Source: Welwitschia mirabilis (lineage: Eukaryota; Gnetophyta; Gnetopsida; Welwitschiales). From it: a DNA stretch of 64,000 nucleotides. Each line of letters starts with the position of its first letter. Position 1 is the stretch's first letter. The notes beneath the pieces are model-generated. The model was given only the letters and a program-made list of their open reading frames with translations. It did not search any database and was not told where the DNA came from. The stretch is taken from the NCBI GenBank assembly GCA_051453625.1, contig JBOZIK010000001.1:11034974-11098973 (forward strand), in the 5' to 3' direction. Shown here in pieces: positions 34,147 to 46,449 of the stretch. A program made the position numbers and the translations under genes.

Positions 34147-34730
34147 TTTCTTGATTTGAAATTCCTAATGGATCACGTATAATCTTCTGTGTAATTAGAC
34201 ATAAGCGCTTGATATATGAATAGCTGTGTCATTGTGAAATCAATAGTGTGATCTAAAACTCTCCCGTCTATACTCTGGTTGTGACATCTTTCGGTTCTTG
34301 TTCTGCAGCCACTTTACTCTCCAGCCGGAAGAAAGAGAGGATAAAGGGAGATACATCGTGCATTTCTCTTCTTGAAGGAGCTTGCCTGTTTTAATTGAGT
34401 AAATCAGTTTCACAGATTCATTTGGCCAAAAATTTCAGTCTGGCTGAGAATCCAGAAGTTTCAGATTGGAATTTCAGCCTTCATCTCTTTGAGTGCACTG
34501 TTTGAAGGAAGAACAATTTTCATAGCTTGAAGTACCTCGTCTCTTAAGATTTACTCCGCGTTGCTCGCACTCTTAGAACTCTATTGCTGTGGTATTCACA
34601 GACAAACGCCTTTTTACATATAATTCACTTTAAATTTCAAATCATTTATTGTCATCTCCGCTATTTCAATCCCATAAAGCATTTCCAGAAAAGGGCTTGT
34701 CTTATAACTCTTGCTTCAAATTCGCAGGCT

Positions 34731-35800
34731 TTAGGTTTTCCATTTTTTAATTACTCTACCAATTTTGTAATGTACTATTATACATTGTAAGTCATTTTCT
34801 TTTACATTTAGTTTTATTTTCTATTACTCAGAAAAAATTTTACAATTAGGGCTAAAATTGTGTTTAAATTTCTCTATTTATTTTCTATTCACGACCCAAG
34901 CTCTTTTCTTTGTTGTTATGAGTTTGCTATTTAATGGATTTAAGATCTGGTTTCCTTGCATTTATTACAGAAGTTAATTTGTCTATACATTTGTGAAAGG
35001 AAGAGAAGCAAGTCCTAATAAAAAGTAAAATCTTAATAACATTATCTCATCTCATTTCTGTAGCGTTCAAAACCTAAAGAAGCCAATTTATTGTCTAAGT
35101 TCTTGTTCCATGCTAAAATCTTCAAGTTTTAATTTTGTACATTTTCTCCTTAATTAGTTTTGTAAAATCTTTAATCAAATGAAAGTTTTGGTTCAGAGAT
35201 AAAACTATTAGAAAGCTTTTCAAAGGGTAGACATCTAATCTTTAGAGCCATGTTTCCTAAAGATTGTAGAACTTAAACAACTGAGGCAATGTTTTAATAA
35301 ATTAAATCATTTAATCTATAGAGCACATTTTGATATTTTAGCCTTCGGTTTCAAATATATAATCAAATTCATTAGAAATCTATTTGTTTTATTTTAAACA
35401 AAACCACATTTCTTTAGAAATGGTGTTATGATCGAAGTGAAATTTTTAATTGCTTTTAGTAACAATAGTATGATTGAACATAAAGATGTTAAAATTCTTT
35501 CAAAGTAATTATTTGACTTACTCTCTGTTGTTACTTATATTTTAACGGTCATATTGGTTGTAACACAAATTAACTAAGTTTGCATTTTTAATATACTATA
35601 GTCAATGTTTGTATGGCAATGTTTGTTAAAATGTTTGCACAAGAACTATTTAAAAAAATGTTAAATTTTTAAATCCTCGGACATTTAAATACTCTGATTC
35701 TTTTATAAGAAGTTAAGGTTTCGTTTCAAGTTATGGGTGTTATTTTCACTCAATTTATGAGTAAGGGTAAGAAATAATGTTAGATTTGCTTATAAATACA
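34731..35800. other. Region upstream of the LINE, no gene recognised
   Basis: AT-rich sequence. By position it could hold the first ORF and endonuclease domain of the LINE, but no endonuclease block was recognised. Confidence 0.35.
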
Positions 35801-38260
35801 TTAATGAAAATGGAAAGATTGAAGTATGATAGAGTTAAAAATAAAATCTTAGATATTAGCAGCTTCAAATTGATCCTTTTAGTTTAGTGACTAAGGAGGA
35901 ATTAGCAAAAATGTAATCTATTTAGCAAATATGAAATTAGTATTATGTAGAAGGTGATTTTATAAAAAGCATGATGCACTAGCTAAGAGTCTAAGATTCC
36001 AGCTACAAATAATTTTTAAAATTCCTTTAAAAAATAATTATTGTAATCAAATCAATAAGTTAATCTTAGAAACTATAGAAATTTCTAATCCTAATAAGAT
36101 TTTAGATGTTTTGATTAACCATTTTAAAATAGTCTTTAAATTACAAGAATTTAATGCTAACAAATTTTATAATATTCACAGTTTCATTCCTAGTGTTTTT
36201 AAGAATAAACATATTAGCTTTCTTGAAAGTGATATTACTTAACAAAACCCTAAAAATTTTTTTTCAATATATCTAGTGACTTATTTCCAAGCTTTGATGG
36301 CATACCTATAGAATTTTATAATGAGAAGTAAAATATTACTAGAAACAACTTCTTCTAAGTAATCAAATAAGCCATGTCTAGGTATTTTTTAGGACTTTAT
36401 ATAACTAAAGGAGTCATCATATTGCTTTCTAAATTTGGTAATAGAAATGTATCCATTGATTGGAGACCAAAAACATTATAAACATTTCTTATAAAATATG
36501 GATAAAATATGTTGCCAAAACACTATAAAAGATTATTTTAGACATTGTTAGTTAAGAAAAATAGGTTTTATTCCTGGTCCATACATTCTTAGCAACATGC
36601 TAACAACTTGAAAAGGACATCCATGAATGTGTAACAATAACATCTATTTCATCAAAATTGACTACAATAAAGTGTATGATCATATTACTTAGAAATTCAT
36701 TCTAAAGTACATAGAAAATATTAGATTTGATCCTAGGTTTTTAGACATGATAAAATATTTTTTTGCTGATTATAATGCTTGCATAGCAATTGATGTAAAA
36801 CTTTATGATAATTTTCCTGTAACAATGTTAATATGAGAGGGTTTCCCACCTGCCTTTTTTCTATCTATCATGGTAGTTAAGTTTTTAAGTTATTACATTA
36901 AGAAAGAATATGGTTTATTTAAATGCATTAAAACCATTTGTGGTTCTAAGTATATGATAAATATGCATTTTTCAAATGATTTATTTTTATTTAAAAAATG
37001 AAAATAGCTACATTGAGAAGATTCTTGAGATAATTGAGCAATATCATACACTTTTAGGATTCAAGATCAATTGGAAGAAGTCTTCTATATAAAATAGTAA
37101 AGGTGATACTTAGTTTCTAAAGAGCAAATCCTAGAAGACTATTAGATAAAACATCATCAAGATTATAGTTATATTAATCTCTTTTAATGGTATAACCTCT
37201 AAGCTTTGGAAGGAGACTCTTAATAAGTCCAAGTAGAAGATCAATAAATGGAAAATAAAAGAACTATGTTATGCAAGAAAAGTATTGATATGCAAGTCAG
37301 TATTTCTTCTTTTCAAAATCTACCTTCAATAATTACAAAAAGATGGAATCTCTACTACGGAGCATTATGTGATTAATTTTAAGCAATAAAAGAGGTTTTA
37401 ACAAATTTTCTTAGAAAATATGTTTCCTTCTAACTAAAAATAGTATTGATACTCATTAAGAGCTTCCATCAAGTACAATAGCCATGCTCTAAATGGATTC
37501 TATGTTCTTTCTCATAGCATAGCATTGTTTATGATCCCTTATTTACTAGATTAAAAAGGTGTAAATCTAAGAACAAGAAGATTTGGAAGGAACTCAACCC
37601 TCTAAATTGAATCATATAGTCTTAGTTAGTCATACCAAGATGTACTCTTTAATAGGATTTGGTTGGCATGAAGAGTGATTCATAATTCCAGTAATTGCAA
37701 CTCTTTAAAAACTTTTAGTTTATTGCTTTAAAGGATTTTTCCTTAGTTGATTCCAAATGGAAACATCCTAAAATGATTTTTAAATCTTAAATGAATAGCT
37801 CATTGGATGTAAATATTTTGGGTATCTTTATCATATGTAGCTTCCAATAGGAATTTTTACCATGGGACTTGTTTGAGTTATTTTATGATTATACACATAA
37901 TGTTAAGAGATTTCATAGTTAGATATTTACTTTTTTAGAGGACATGATAATAGTAATGATAATAATAGCTCAATCCAATAGAGTTTACAATGGAAAAAAG
38001 GTTTACAACTTTCTTCCTTTTAGACTAGAAAGGGTTTACAATTTGATGAAAGAAGATATAATGATTTCTTAAAATCTATAGAAAATGAGAAATAAATGAC
38101 ATTGAAAGTATCTAGATTAATTGATTTTATAAACTCTAAAAATGCTTACACTTTTAAAGGATGATCATTTTAATTGGTATATTCCTTATAAAAGATTATC
38201 CTTAGATAGTCATTTTTAGGACTTAGGGTTTTCCTTTAATATTTATCGCTTGTTTAAAGA
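35800..38260 (+). mobile_element. Non-LTR retrotransposon (LINE), degenerate
   Basis: Plus-strand reverse transcriptase of the plant LINE type. Blocks in order: DVLINHF (about 36105-36126), LFPSFDGIPIEFYN (about 36281-36324; the usual SPGPDGIPxEFYK), GVIILLSKFGNRN-like sequence (about 36410-36450), GFIPGPYILSNMLTT (about 36567-36610), FIKIDYNKVYDHIT (about 36651-36692), FSNDLFLF (about 36973-36996), where FADD is expected, LLGFKINWKKSS (about 37050-37085), and W--RKVLICKSV further on (about 37265-37300). Stops and frameshifts are common. Beyond 37700 similarity is weak, and the 3' end and tail are not resolved. Confidence 0.8.
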
Positions 38261-38388
38261 CAAGGAATTATCTAATCATACATTTATAACATATAGGTTT
38301 ACTATTAAATGTAACAGTCCAATTAATTTACCTTAATAAGAATAATTTTCTTTAGATTAATTAAAATTATTAGTGAAACATAGGATCA

Positions 38389-38391
38389 ACT

Positions 38392-38422
<31 letters not shown>
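38389..38422. repeat. AT microsatellite
   Basis: Uninterrupted alternating AT for about 23 bases, then ATGTATATATGCATG. Confidence 0.9.
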
Positions 38423-39668
38423 GCATGAAAAACATAAACTAAAAATATTTCTTATAGAAAGATTAACTTGGCTTGCAAATAATAGCAATATCACTTATGT
38501 GTCCTATAGTTCTTTCTAGTGTTTTTCCACATAAAGATATCTTATATATAGTTAATGAGATGTTAAATTGTTTTAATACAAATGTAAATATATGTTTAGC
38601 ATAATTCTTAATCAATAGAATAGGAGGTTGCATCTTCTATTGATGAAATTCCAACTCAATTTTTGACCATTATCTAGATGTGAGTTGATTTTATTTTTGA
38701 TTTTAAACTATAAAAACATTGTTGGGCTCAACTCCATATGCTTAGACTTTATCTTGATATACAATTAGAAAGGCAATAGATAGGACATGAGTTGGATGCA
38801 TGCTTACAAATGGCCCTTGCTTTCTTGAAACATCTTTGAATGGTGTAACATGATCTTTCAACACCAAGGGCTTAGGATATCAAATTAGAGTAAATACATA
38901 CATGGGTGAGTAGGAGTGTGGTGATGACATTTACTTCCAAAAGGGTTTATTAAAAAAAATGCAATGTAACCCATCTTTATGATGAAATCTAAGTATGGGA
39001 ATGAACTTTATTAGAATTATCATAGTTTAGTTATCATTTGGTAAATACACCACACAAATGAATGCATACAATTTTAACTAATATGGATATTTAGTTGCTT
39101 ATTTATGTACAAAATATAAATCTAACTTCATTGGGTTTATTTAATTATGAACAATCACACATATAAGGAAAAAAAAATCATACATAATCTTCATTTGACA
39201 TATTATAAAACAATTGCTTTTGAAAATATAGTAATGGAATTCAAGACATTATGAATATCTTCCTTTTATTTTACATAATTTTAAATTCCAAATAAACCGT
39301 ATTTGCACTCTACAGCTTATTTTTAAAGGAAATGAAAATATTCTACACATGAAATTATACTTCTCTTTAAACTCCTTTCTACAAGTTTAACTAGTAATTT
39401 TCTAAGATAATGGTATCATTAATAAAGAGGGGGTAAAATTAAAAATCACAAGATGTAATGGTTACATAAAGTTAATGCATCTATAAAATCAACAAAGGTG
39501 ATAAAAATCAAAAGAACTAATTAAGTTGTCTAGATTGTCAAAGTCAAAACCCTCATAAACTTTTAAAAATATCTATTAAAATACTAGTAAATAAAGAAGA
39601 AAGGATTTTGTATACAAATTATAAATATTAATAATATTATAAAATTAAAACTACACCTTTCTTAAATA

Positions 39669-39748
39669 GCTAAAATAGGAGATTCACTTACTATTCAAGA
39701 AAAATTATGCTAAACTAGGAGATTCACTTACTATTCAAGAATAAGTCC
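39669..39748. repeat. 40-base tandem duplication
   Basis: GCTAAAATAGGAGATTCACT...CAAGAA is at 39669-39708 and again at 39709-39748 with only a few differences, so it is a recent duplication in otherwise old sequence. Confidence 0.85.
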
Positions 39749-40469
39749 TTAATAAGGAAGGAATAAATTATGCTTTATCAAAGAAAACTTAACAGAAATG
39801 ATATAAAATAAAATTTATCTAGTTATTCTACATCTTAAAGTCTTAAATTATTAGAGTAATTTTATTTAATAAATTTTTTCTAATTAATTAGATAATTTCT
39901 AGCCTTCTAAAAACTTCATAATTAAAAATTGATAATTAATTATTTATAAGGGTAAAAATAAATTACTATAGTTTTTCCTAAACTAGACTCATTATATCTG
40001 AGCTACAAGAGTATTAACAACTTGTAATGAACTTCATAGATAGGTACACAATCCAAGACAACAATTTCTCAAACTCAAGCGCATGCATTTCCATTTTCTG
40101 TTAGTACTTAGAGATGGAAGGAAACTGAATCTTTCTTTCTTCATTGCAGAGAAATCAAAGGAAAAATTTAGAGCTTGTATTCAAACTTGATTAAGGGAAC
40201 TAGACCAAGGTGAAACCTAGCTTCTTAGGATGAGGCATTGGGAGAGGTAGATTTAATCTTCTTAAAGTAGAGTTTTATAGCTTCTAGTGTAAACAGTAGC
40301 ACTTAAGTTAGGCACTGGAGTAAGTTCTAGTGAAAATTTTCTAGAAGCCTTTTGGATGCTTTGCAAGGGCAGAAGTGCTCTCAGGAAGAAAGAGTGTGGT
40401 ACTTTCAAGGCTACGGATAACTCAGGGAAGCTTGTTAGTGAAGAAATTATGAGAGATAGGTAGCTAAAA

Positions 40470-40975
40470 TGGCCAAGAAATTTGGGAAGGGGAATCCAAA
40501 AGTAATTGTTATTAGTAAAGATGAGAAAGACGAGGATGGCCTTAGAGTTGGAAGAAGGGCATGTTAGGGAATAAAGTCCTTATGGGGAGAAAGATTCAGA
40601 GGCCACAGTCTAAAAAAAGAGCTAGGCTAAAGTTCAATGAACAAGATTATTAATCAAATTTTTCTAGAAGTTTAGATGAGAAAAGTCTAAGCAAGAATGG
40701 AGGGAGCAGATGGCTGGATTCAGATTTAAAGCCAGATTTTGATAACACGACCACGGAAAAGGATTATAAGAACCATTATGAGGTCCTAGAAATCAGATCT
40801 GGGATTAAGCAAGAGGATATTATTAGGGCCCATAGGAAATTAGTGTTGTGATAACACCCTTATAAAAATAAGAGTAATCCTCAAGAGGCATGGAAGATGA
40901 CTAAAGACGTAAACGGCACTAAGGATGTCCTGACAAATAAGAAGATCAAAGCAATTTTCCATTTTTGTCACTAAT
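40470..40975 (+). pseudogene. J-domain (DnaJ-type co-chaperone) pseudogene
   Basis: J-domain proteins stimulate the ATPase of Hsp70 chaperones through the HPD motif. Here NHYEVLEIRSGIKQEDIIRA (about 40771-40830), then HRKLVL, two stops, HPYKNKSNPQEA (about 40852-40887) and VNGTKDVLTNKKIKAIF (about 40909-40959) give helices I-IV of a J domain in one frame. HPD has become HPY, so Hsp70 stimulation would be lost. A basic N-terminal part begins MAKKFGKGNPKVIVISKDEK (40470) in one frame and continues from 40561 in the frame of the J domain, with one in-frame stop. No introns are seen inside. It is the only host-type gene sequence in the window. Confidence 0.75.
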
Positions 40976-41535
40976 AGAAGCTCACCCAAAAGTATGGGTG
41001 CTAGTCTTAACCTTTATGAAGGGTGTTGGTTTATGTTTTTATTTTTATAGTTTTTGATCAATTTGCAGTCTTTAGATATTAGTTTTGATTTATGTAAGTA
41101 GCTACTAGTTTTGGGAGTTGTTATAAGTTTTTTGATTCCTTGAGTCTCTAAGTGTAAAATGGAAATAGAAAATATGATTCACAATTTTAAAAGAGAAGCT
41201 CTTATTTTGAAAAAAGTTGAAGTAATTTTCGAAGCTACTCACAAGGTTTTTTTTCCTTTCTCTTTTTTTTTGATTTTTTTTTTCAAGAGGAGGTGGAAGC
41301 AATTTTACTATTTTACTCTTAGTACATCAGGAGGGAGTATTTTGCATGTTTTAGGCCTAGTATTTTGCCCAAGATAGATGCAAGTTTAAGCTAATCATTG
41401 TAATCTCAGGTATTTCCTCCTACTTTATTTGTTGTACGTATGTTTCTCTTGGTGATTTTTGTATACTTCTCATGTTTTTATTTTAATAGAAAATGTCCAC
41501 TTTTATTTAAAAAAGAAAAAATAAAAAAATGGACT
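40976..41535 (+). other. Possible 3' UTR and poly(A) tract of the J-domain copy
   Basis: After the J-domain frame ends, about 530 bases without coding lead to an A-rich tract at 41508-41530 (AAAAAAGAAAAAATAAAAAAA). If this is an old poly(A) tail, the J-domain copy is a processed pseudogene. The flanking target duplication was not found, and A-rich tracts are common here. Confidence 0.35.
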
Positions 41536-44500
41536 CATTGTATAAGTTTTAAACATTAAATCTATCAAATTTGGATAGTTAAGAATACATTTTCTAAGAT
41601 TATATATTAAGAATAAAAATTGTATAAATTTTTAAAATTATTATCATACCACACCAAACTAAAAAGGTTATAACCTTTAGACTACTTTGAATTTTTAAAT
41701 GATTTAAATACTTTGGAAATATTATTTAATTTTCTATTATTAAACTATTAAATCACTATAAATAACTTAGTATTAAATCTATAATCTAAGATTAAATGCT
41801 TACTAATTCATATGTTTATTTTTGTAGTTATATATATTAAATAATTTCTAAAAAATTATTAACTTTTAAAATTTACTATTATTAAATTTTTATAATGTTG
41901 ACTGAATTTTGAGCTTACCAAAAAAATCTCATTAAAATATAAGAAATATTTAATGAGTCATGATCTCCCTAAGTTATGTTATCAATTTCAAAAACATGAT
42001 CTTTATCTAAATAAGAACATATAGACTCATATATANNNNNNNNNNNNNNNNNNNNNNNNNNNNNNNNNNNNNNNNNNNNNNNNNNNNNNNNNNNNNNNNN
42101 NNNNNNNNNNNNNNNNNNNNNNNNNNNNNNNNNNNTAAATAAGAACATATAGACTCATATATAAATCTAAGGAACTATAGTTGATGAAATTTAATGCAAA
42201 TACCTAATATACTAAGTCTATGTAATATACACAATAAATTTTAACTAATAAAAATTTATGTTAATTATAAAATTCAATGCACAAGATTAAGTAAAAGTAG
42301 ACAACTTCAATGAGCCTTAAGATTAACATGAAGGACTACCTAGCGTAAGTGGGATTCAAGATTAGATAATTCATCCTAATAAAAGGATTCTAATGCATAT
42401 ATGATGCATAAAGAAACTTCAATAATCAATAAATAATTCACAACAAAACATTGGTATCAAAATGTTATAATAAACCCCTTTGTCAATTGGCTATATTATC
42501 CATTGGTAATTGCATCAACTAAGCATGTAAACAGATCACTTAAATCCCTCCTTTATCTCAGTTTTAGCCAAATGGGAGGAATAATTTTAAACAAACAATA
42601 TAATAAGCTTATGCAATGGCCTAATACAATACCTTTTTCATGACACAAATTTCCTTAGAGAATAAATAACATAGGAATATAGGAAGTAGAGGAAACCTAC
42701 TTAGAAATTCATGATTGAAGGATTCCATTTGATAAAGTTTGATGAATAATTAATGAAGTAGTAACTTGTAAGATCCTTATCTCCAAGCTTCAAGCTCTAA
42801 GTTACAATCTCCAAACTCAAAAATAAGAGTACAAGAAGAGAAGAAAAGAATGTGGAAGAGTGAGAGGAGAATTAATATCACAAAGTCATCTAAAAGTGAA
42901 AAATTAATTTTTAAGAGAGGTAAGGGATATCTTTATGGGTAAATAATAAACCAAAATTCCTCGATTCAATTAGTTAAAAAATACACACATCATTTAATCC
43001 ATGAGATAATATGATTACAATAAAGTGGATGTATTAATCCCATTGAATTGAATAAGATGGGTTACACTAAATTGGATAAGATTGATCAATAATAAGTTAG
43101 TTCAGCTTAACTAATAAGTGACATTAATGTGTGAATGGAAAAAAAATACATCATATTTATGATTCATGCATGTAACTAAGGTGAGTAATTCTCGTACTTT
43201 AATTAGCAAGGTTAATGACAAACATTTTTTCTTCATGATAATGCATTCTTGATACTTCAAAAGCTCATAAGCATATTCAATCAACTCACAAACATGCATT
43301 GAATAGTGTTTAATATGCATTAAATGAATACTCTTTTTTCTATGCACTAATTTTAAAAGTTTTATGTGTCATAATGAGATAAACCTTTCTATTTTAGTGA
43401 ATTAAAAAAATTGGATATTTTATAAACCAAGTACTTTTGTAAGGTTAAGAAGAATAAAAATCATAGTATAGTCAAATCTACTCATTCATCCTTCTTACTT
43501 TATTCATAAGAGTGCATATAGTTATTTATGTGCTCATTAATTTTATGATCCATAAAATCCATTAACACAAAACACAAGAAAGCAAATGTCATAATAGAAT
43601 GTAGTACACTTAAATTTTTATCCACTTCTTTTGTCAAATACATTAACCATTTACTTTTACTAAGTAATTTTACTTTTTTGATTTCGATGAGACGCATGAA
43701 TAAGTATGTAGTAATATAAATATTAAATATGTCATTCTTGTAAATATTTTATTATCATTTTATGCATTATTATAAAATTCTCAATTTAATAATTTTACCA
43801 TCTAAAGGAGATGCCTTTATATAAATATAATTCTTTGATTTTAATGTTTGGATAGCGTGTTTATTTTTTTCATAAAAATTTTTATAAAAAAATTATCCAA
43901 AAATATTAAAACTATGAGAATAACCTAAAAATTAAGATTAATTACTTAAAATATTGTATGACTATCTAGAATTCAAAATTAAGCATAATGCATAGATTTT
44001 AACATAAGAAAAAAATATAAGATATCATTTGTAATAAAAATAAATATTATTTTTTATGAAGATTCTAATTAAAGAAGGGATTTCATATTAAAATTATCAT
44101 ATGATTAAGAGATTAACATGTTTAATGTTTCAGTAATTAAAGGTTACAAAATGTGGGATATAACATTAAGTTCTAGATGCGGACCAATACTACTCTCTAA
44201 ATATGATTGACAGATAAAGAATTTAGAGTTTTTTAAGGTAATCCTAAGCTATCAAACTCTAATGCCTTCATCTAGAATTACATGCAACCTTGAACTTGAT
44301 ATTTATCTATGGTTATTTTATTATAAAGTTCATTTTTAGAATTTATAACTTTCTTATTTTTGATATGTATAATAACGATCTAATGTTTGTAGCATGTCAT
44401 ATTTTAGATACAAACACAAGGAGAAGACTTAACTTGAGGTTAATTAGCTGATGTATCTTTTTGAGCATTTGTTTGATAAACTTACCTAGTATCTACTCCT

Positions 44501-44939
44501 CCTAGATCTCCATAAGTGAGCCTCCTTGCATCTTATCTTAGATAAAACTATTGATTAATAAGTAGAGTAGTAATTAAAATGGTTTAATCTTTATTCTCTT
44601 AGGGTATAATGAAAAATCTTTACTTCTATTTCATTTGGCTTATGTAGGCCTTTTGCACTTTAAAACTATATTGTTATTATTTTTCTTGGAGTATGGTCTG
44701 GTAGCCATTTGATGTTTTCATGATTCTTTGATAGTCGATTATTACTTAATATCTCTGGCATTTTGTACTAAATCTTATATTTTGATGTCTAATAACATTT
44801 TTGGCATCTAGCATTCCCTACTAGCTATGTAGATTTTATCTTTTTCTACCACATCTTAATCACTTACTTAATCATAATTAATTATTAATTATACATTAAT
44901 TATTTACTAATTGTATCCACTAGTTAAGACATTAATTAT
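41536..44939. other. AT-rich region without recognised genes
   Basis: No protein blocks or LTR pairs recognised in 3.4 kb. Open frames such as 43111-43347 and 43500-43697 on the minus strand lack any protein-like pattern. Contains the 100-N run at 42036-42135. Confidence 0.4.
42036..42135. other. Assembly gap, 100 N
   Basis: The 28 bases TAAATAAGAACATATAGACT...ATATA occur on both sides of the run, again suggesting overlapping, unmerged contig ends. Confidence 0.9.
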
Positions 44940-45898
44940 TGATGAAATATAATTTTGTAAAAATAATTAGTAATTTTTGGATGTTTAACCTTTTTAATAA
45001 GTGTGTTTTTATTGTTATTAGATTAATAATTTAGTTAGTATGAATAGGAATGTAATATAAGGATATATATGAATATATATACAATGAATTATGCACTAAG
45101 ATATTCTTAGGTAAAAGAGGTATCACTTGGCAAGAAGATGTAAATAAGACAATAGAATGGTTAAAAAGATAGGATCACCACTCCCATATAGGTAGTTTTA
45201 ACAAGGAAGAAGAGTAACAACCTTGGTAGGAGATTAGAGAACAAAAATAAAGGAAAAAGAAGAAAGTAAAATAATGGTTCTTTGGCAGGAAGGGAAAACT
45301 AGCAATATTATAGGAAAGTCTTAGTTAAGGATCCAAGAAAAGAGCTCTAGTACATTCTTAGAAATGTGACTAGCATCTACATAGCTCCAGTTTCATCTAA
45401 AAATGAAAGCACTTTTAATTATTATTCTATATAATCATAGTACTAAATTTGGTTGCAATTGAAAGCCTAACTTATGCTATGATAAATTACTACATTACTC
45501 ATAAAAGTGTTTTTTGTTTCTTAGCTACGGTATCTATTGTTAGTAGATATCAAGATATAATAGTGCCTAGAAATAGATGTTGTCCAACATTATTTATAAA
45601 TGATTCTGTATTACTTAACCCCTAATTTGTACTTTATGTATAAAATATGTTGTATTTATGCTTCTAATAAAGTCCATTTTCAACCTAATATGCTTGAGTG
45701 ACTATTCTCAAGAGCTAATCATGGTAGCACAACTTAAACTAAATTGGCTGAAAAATTAACCATCTTAGTTAGTTCTTTAGCAATATTTATTAATTTTACT
45801 AATGACTTAGCTTATTTATAGCACATAACCAACATTTTTAATATCTTTATTATAAAAATTATTGTTATTTATACACTTTTATTTGCATAATAATTACA
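44940..45898 (+). repeat. 5' LTR of element C
   Basis: Begins TGATGAAATATAATTTTG, parallel to TGATGAGGATGAATTTTATG of the D LTR, with further collinear words (GGCAAGAAGATG against GGCATGAAGATA; ATCACCACTCCCATATAG against AACTCCAACCATATAG). It ends TAATTACA. The length, 959 bases, is close to the D LTRs. C and D are therefore diverged members of one family. Confidence 0.65.
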
Positions 45899-45904
45899 GT
45901 CATT

Positions 45905-45921
45905 TTGGTACTAGAAGGAGG
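45905..45921 (+). promoter_or_regulatory. Primer-binding site of element C
   Basis: TTGGTACTAGAAGGAGG, six bases after the LTR end. Same site type as element D. Confidence 0.75.
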
Positions 45922-46449
45922 ACATCCTAAAGTTGACTAGCAAAGATGAAGCACTATACAGTCCAAAAAGATAGCCAAATAAAATGAAGACATGAAAAAG
46001 GGAGGTTTGTTAAAAATCCTAAAAAATATAACTTAATAGATCAAAAGGATATTAAAACTAAAATGGAAATAGTACAAGAATACTTTGATGTAGAAGAAAC
46101 TACTTTAGAACATGTAATAAAAGAATAATTTTTTTTTTTAACATATGAATGAAATGGAATAAGGATTAGCTAACCTACTTAGGATACCTCACAATTAAGG
46201 GAATTCTTCTAAAGGATCTTAATCTCACCTTTCTAGAAAGAAATTTTTATTACGTTATAATTAGAAAAATAACGGAGATGCTAATCCCTTAAATAGTGAT
46301 ATCCATTAGTTAGACGAATTAAGTTCCACTAACCTAAATGTATTGGAGATTTCTAATAAAGTAAGAAACATTAACATAACCTCAATCCCTAAAAATTAAA
46401 AAACCACTTATTCATTTGAGTCTGTTTGATTTCTTTGGTAAGGCTAATT

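Larger units (their letters stand above)
33280..34730. promoter_or_regulatory. CpG-rich island, candidate promoter or first exon
   Basis: Roughly 27 CpG dinucleotides can be counted between 33540 and 34730, whereas equal-sized stretches of the neighbouring retrotransposons have only one or a few. GC content is also clearly higher, and no retroelement protein is readable. In a genome where methylated CpG has decayed, such an island should be unmethylated in the germ line, as at gene promoters or 5' ends, or else very recently arrived. It contains a cluster of palindromes (33633-33667) and a small minus-strand frame (33931-34146). No gene family can be named. Confidence 0.5.
38261..40080. other. 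Region without recognised genes
   Basis: AT-rich and lacking readable protein blocks. Contains an AT microsatellite (38389-38422) and a 40-base tandem duplication (39669-39748), listed separately. Confidence 0.4.

Noticed and set aside
40132-40148. TTTCTTTCTTCATTGCAG upstream of the J-domain copy as a splice acceptor
   Set aside because: Looks like a good 3' splice site, but no exon could be read after it in the J-domain frame, so it was not annotated.
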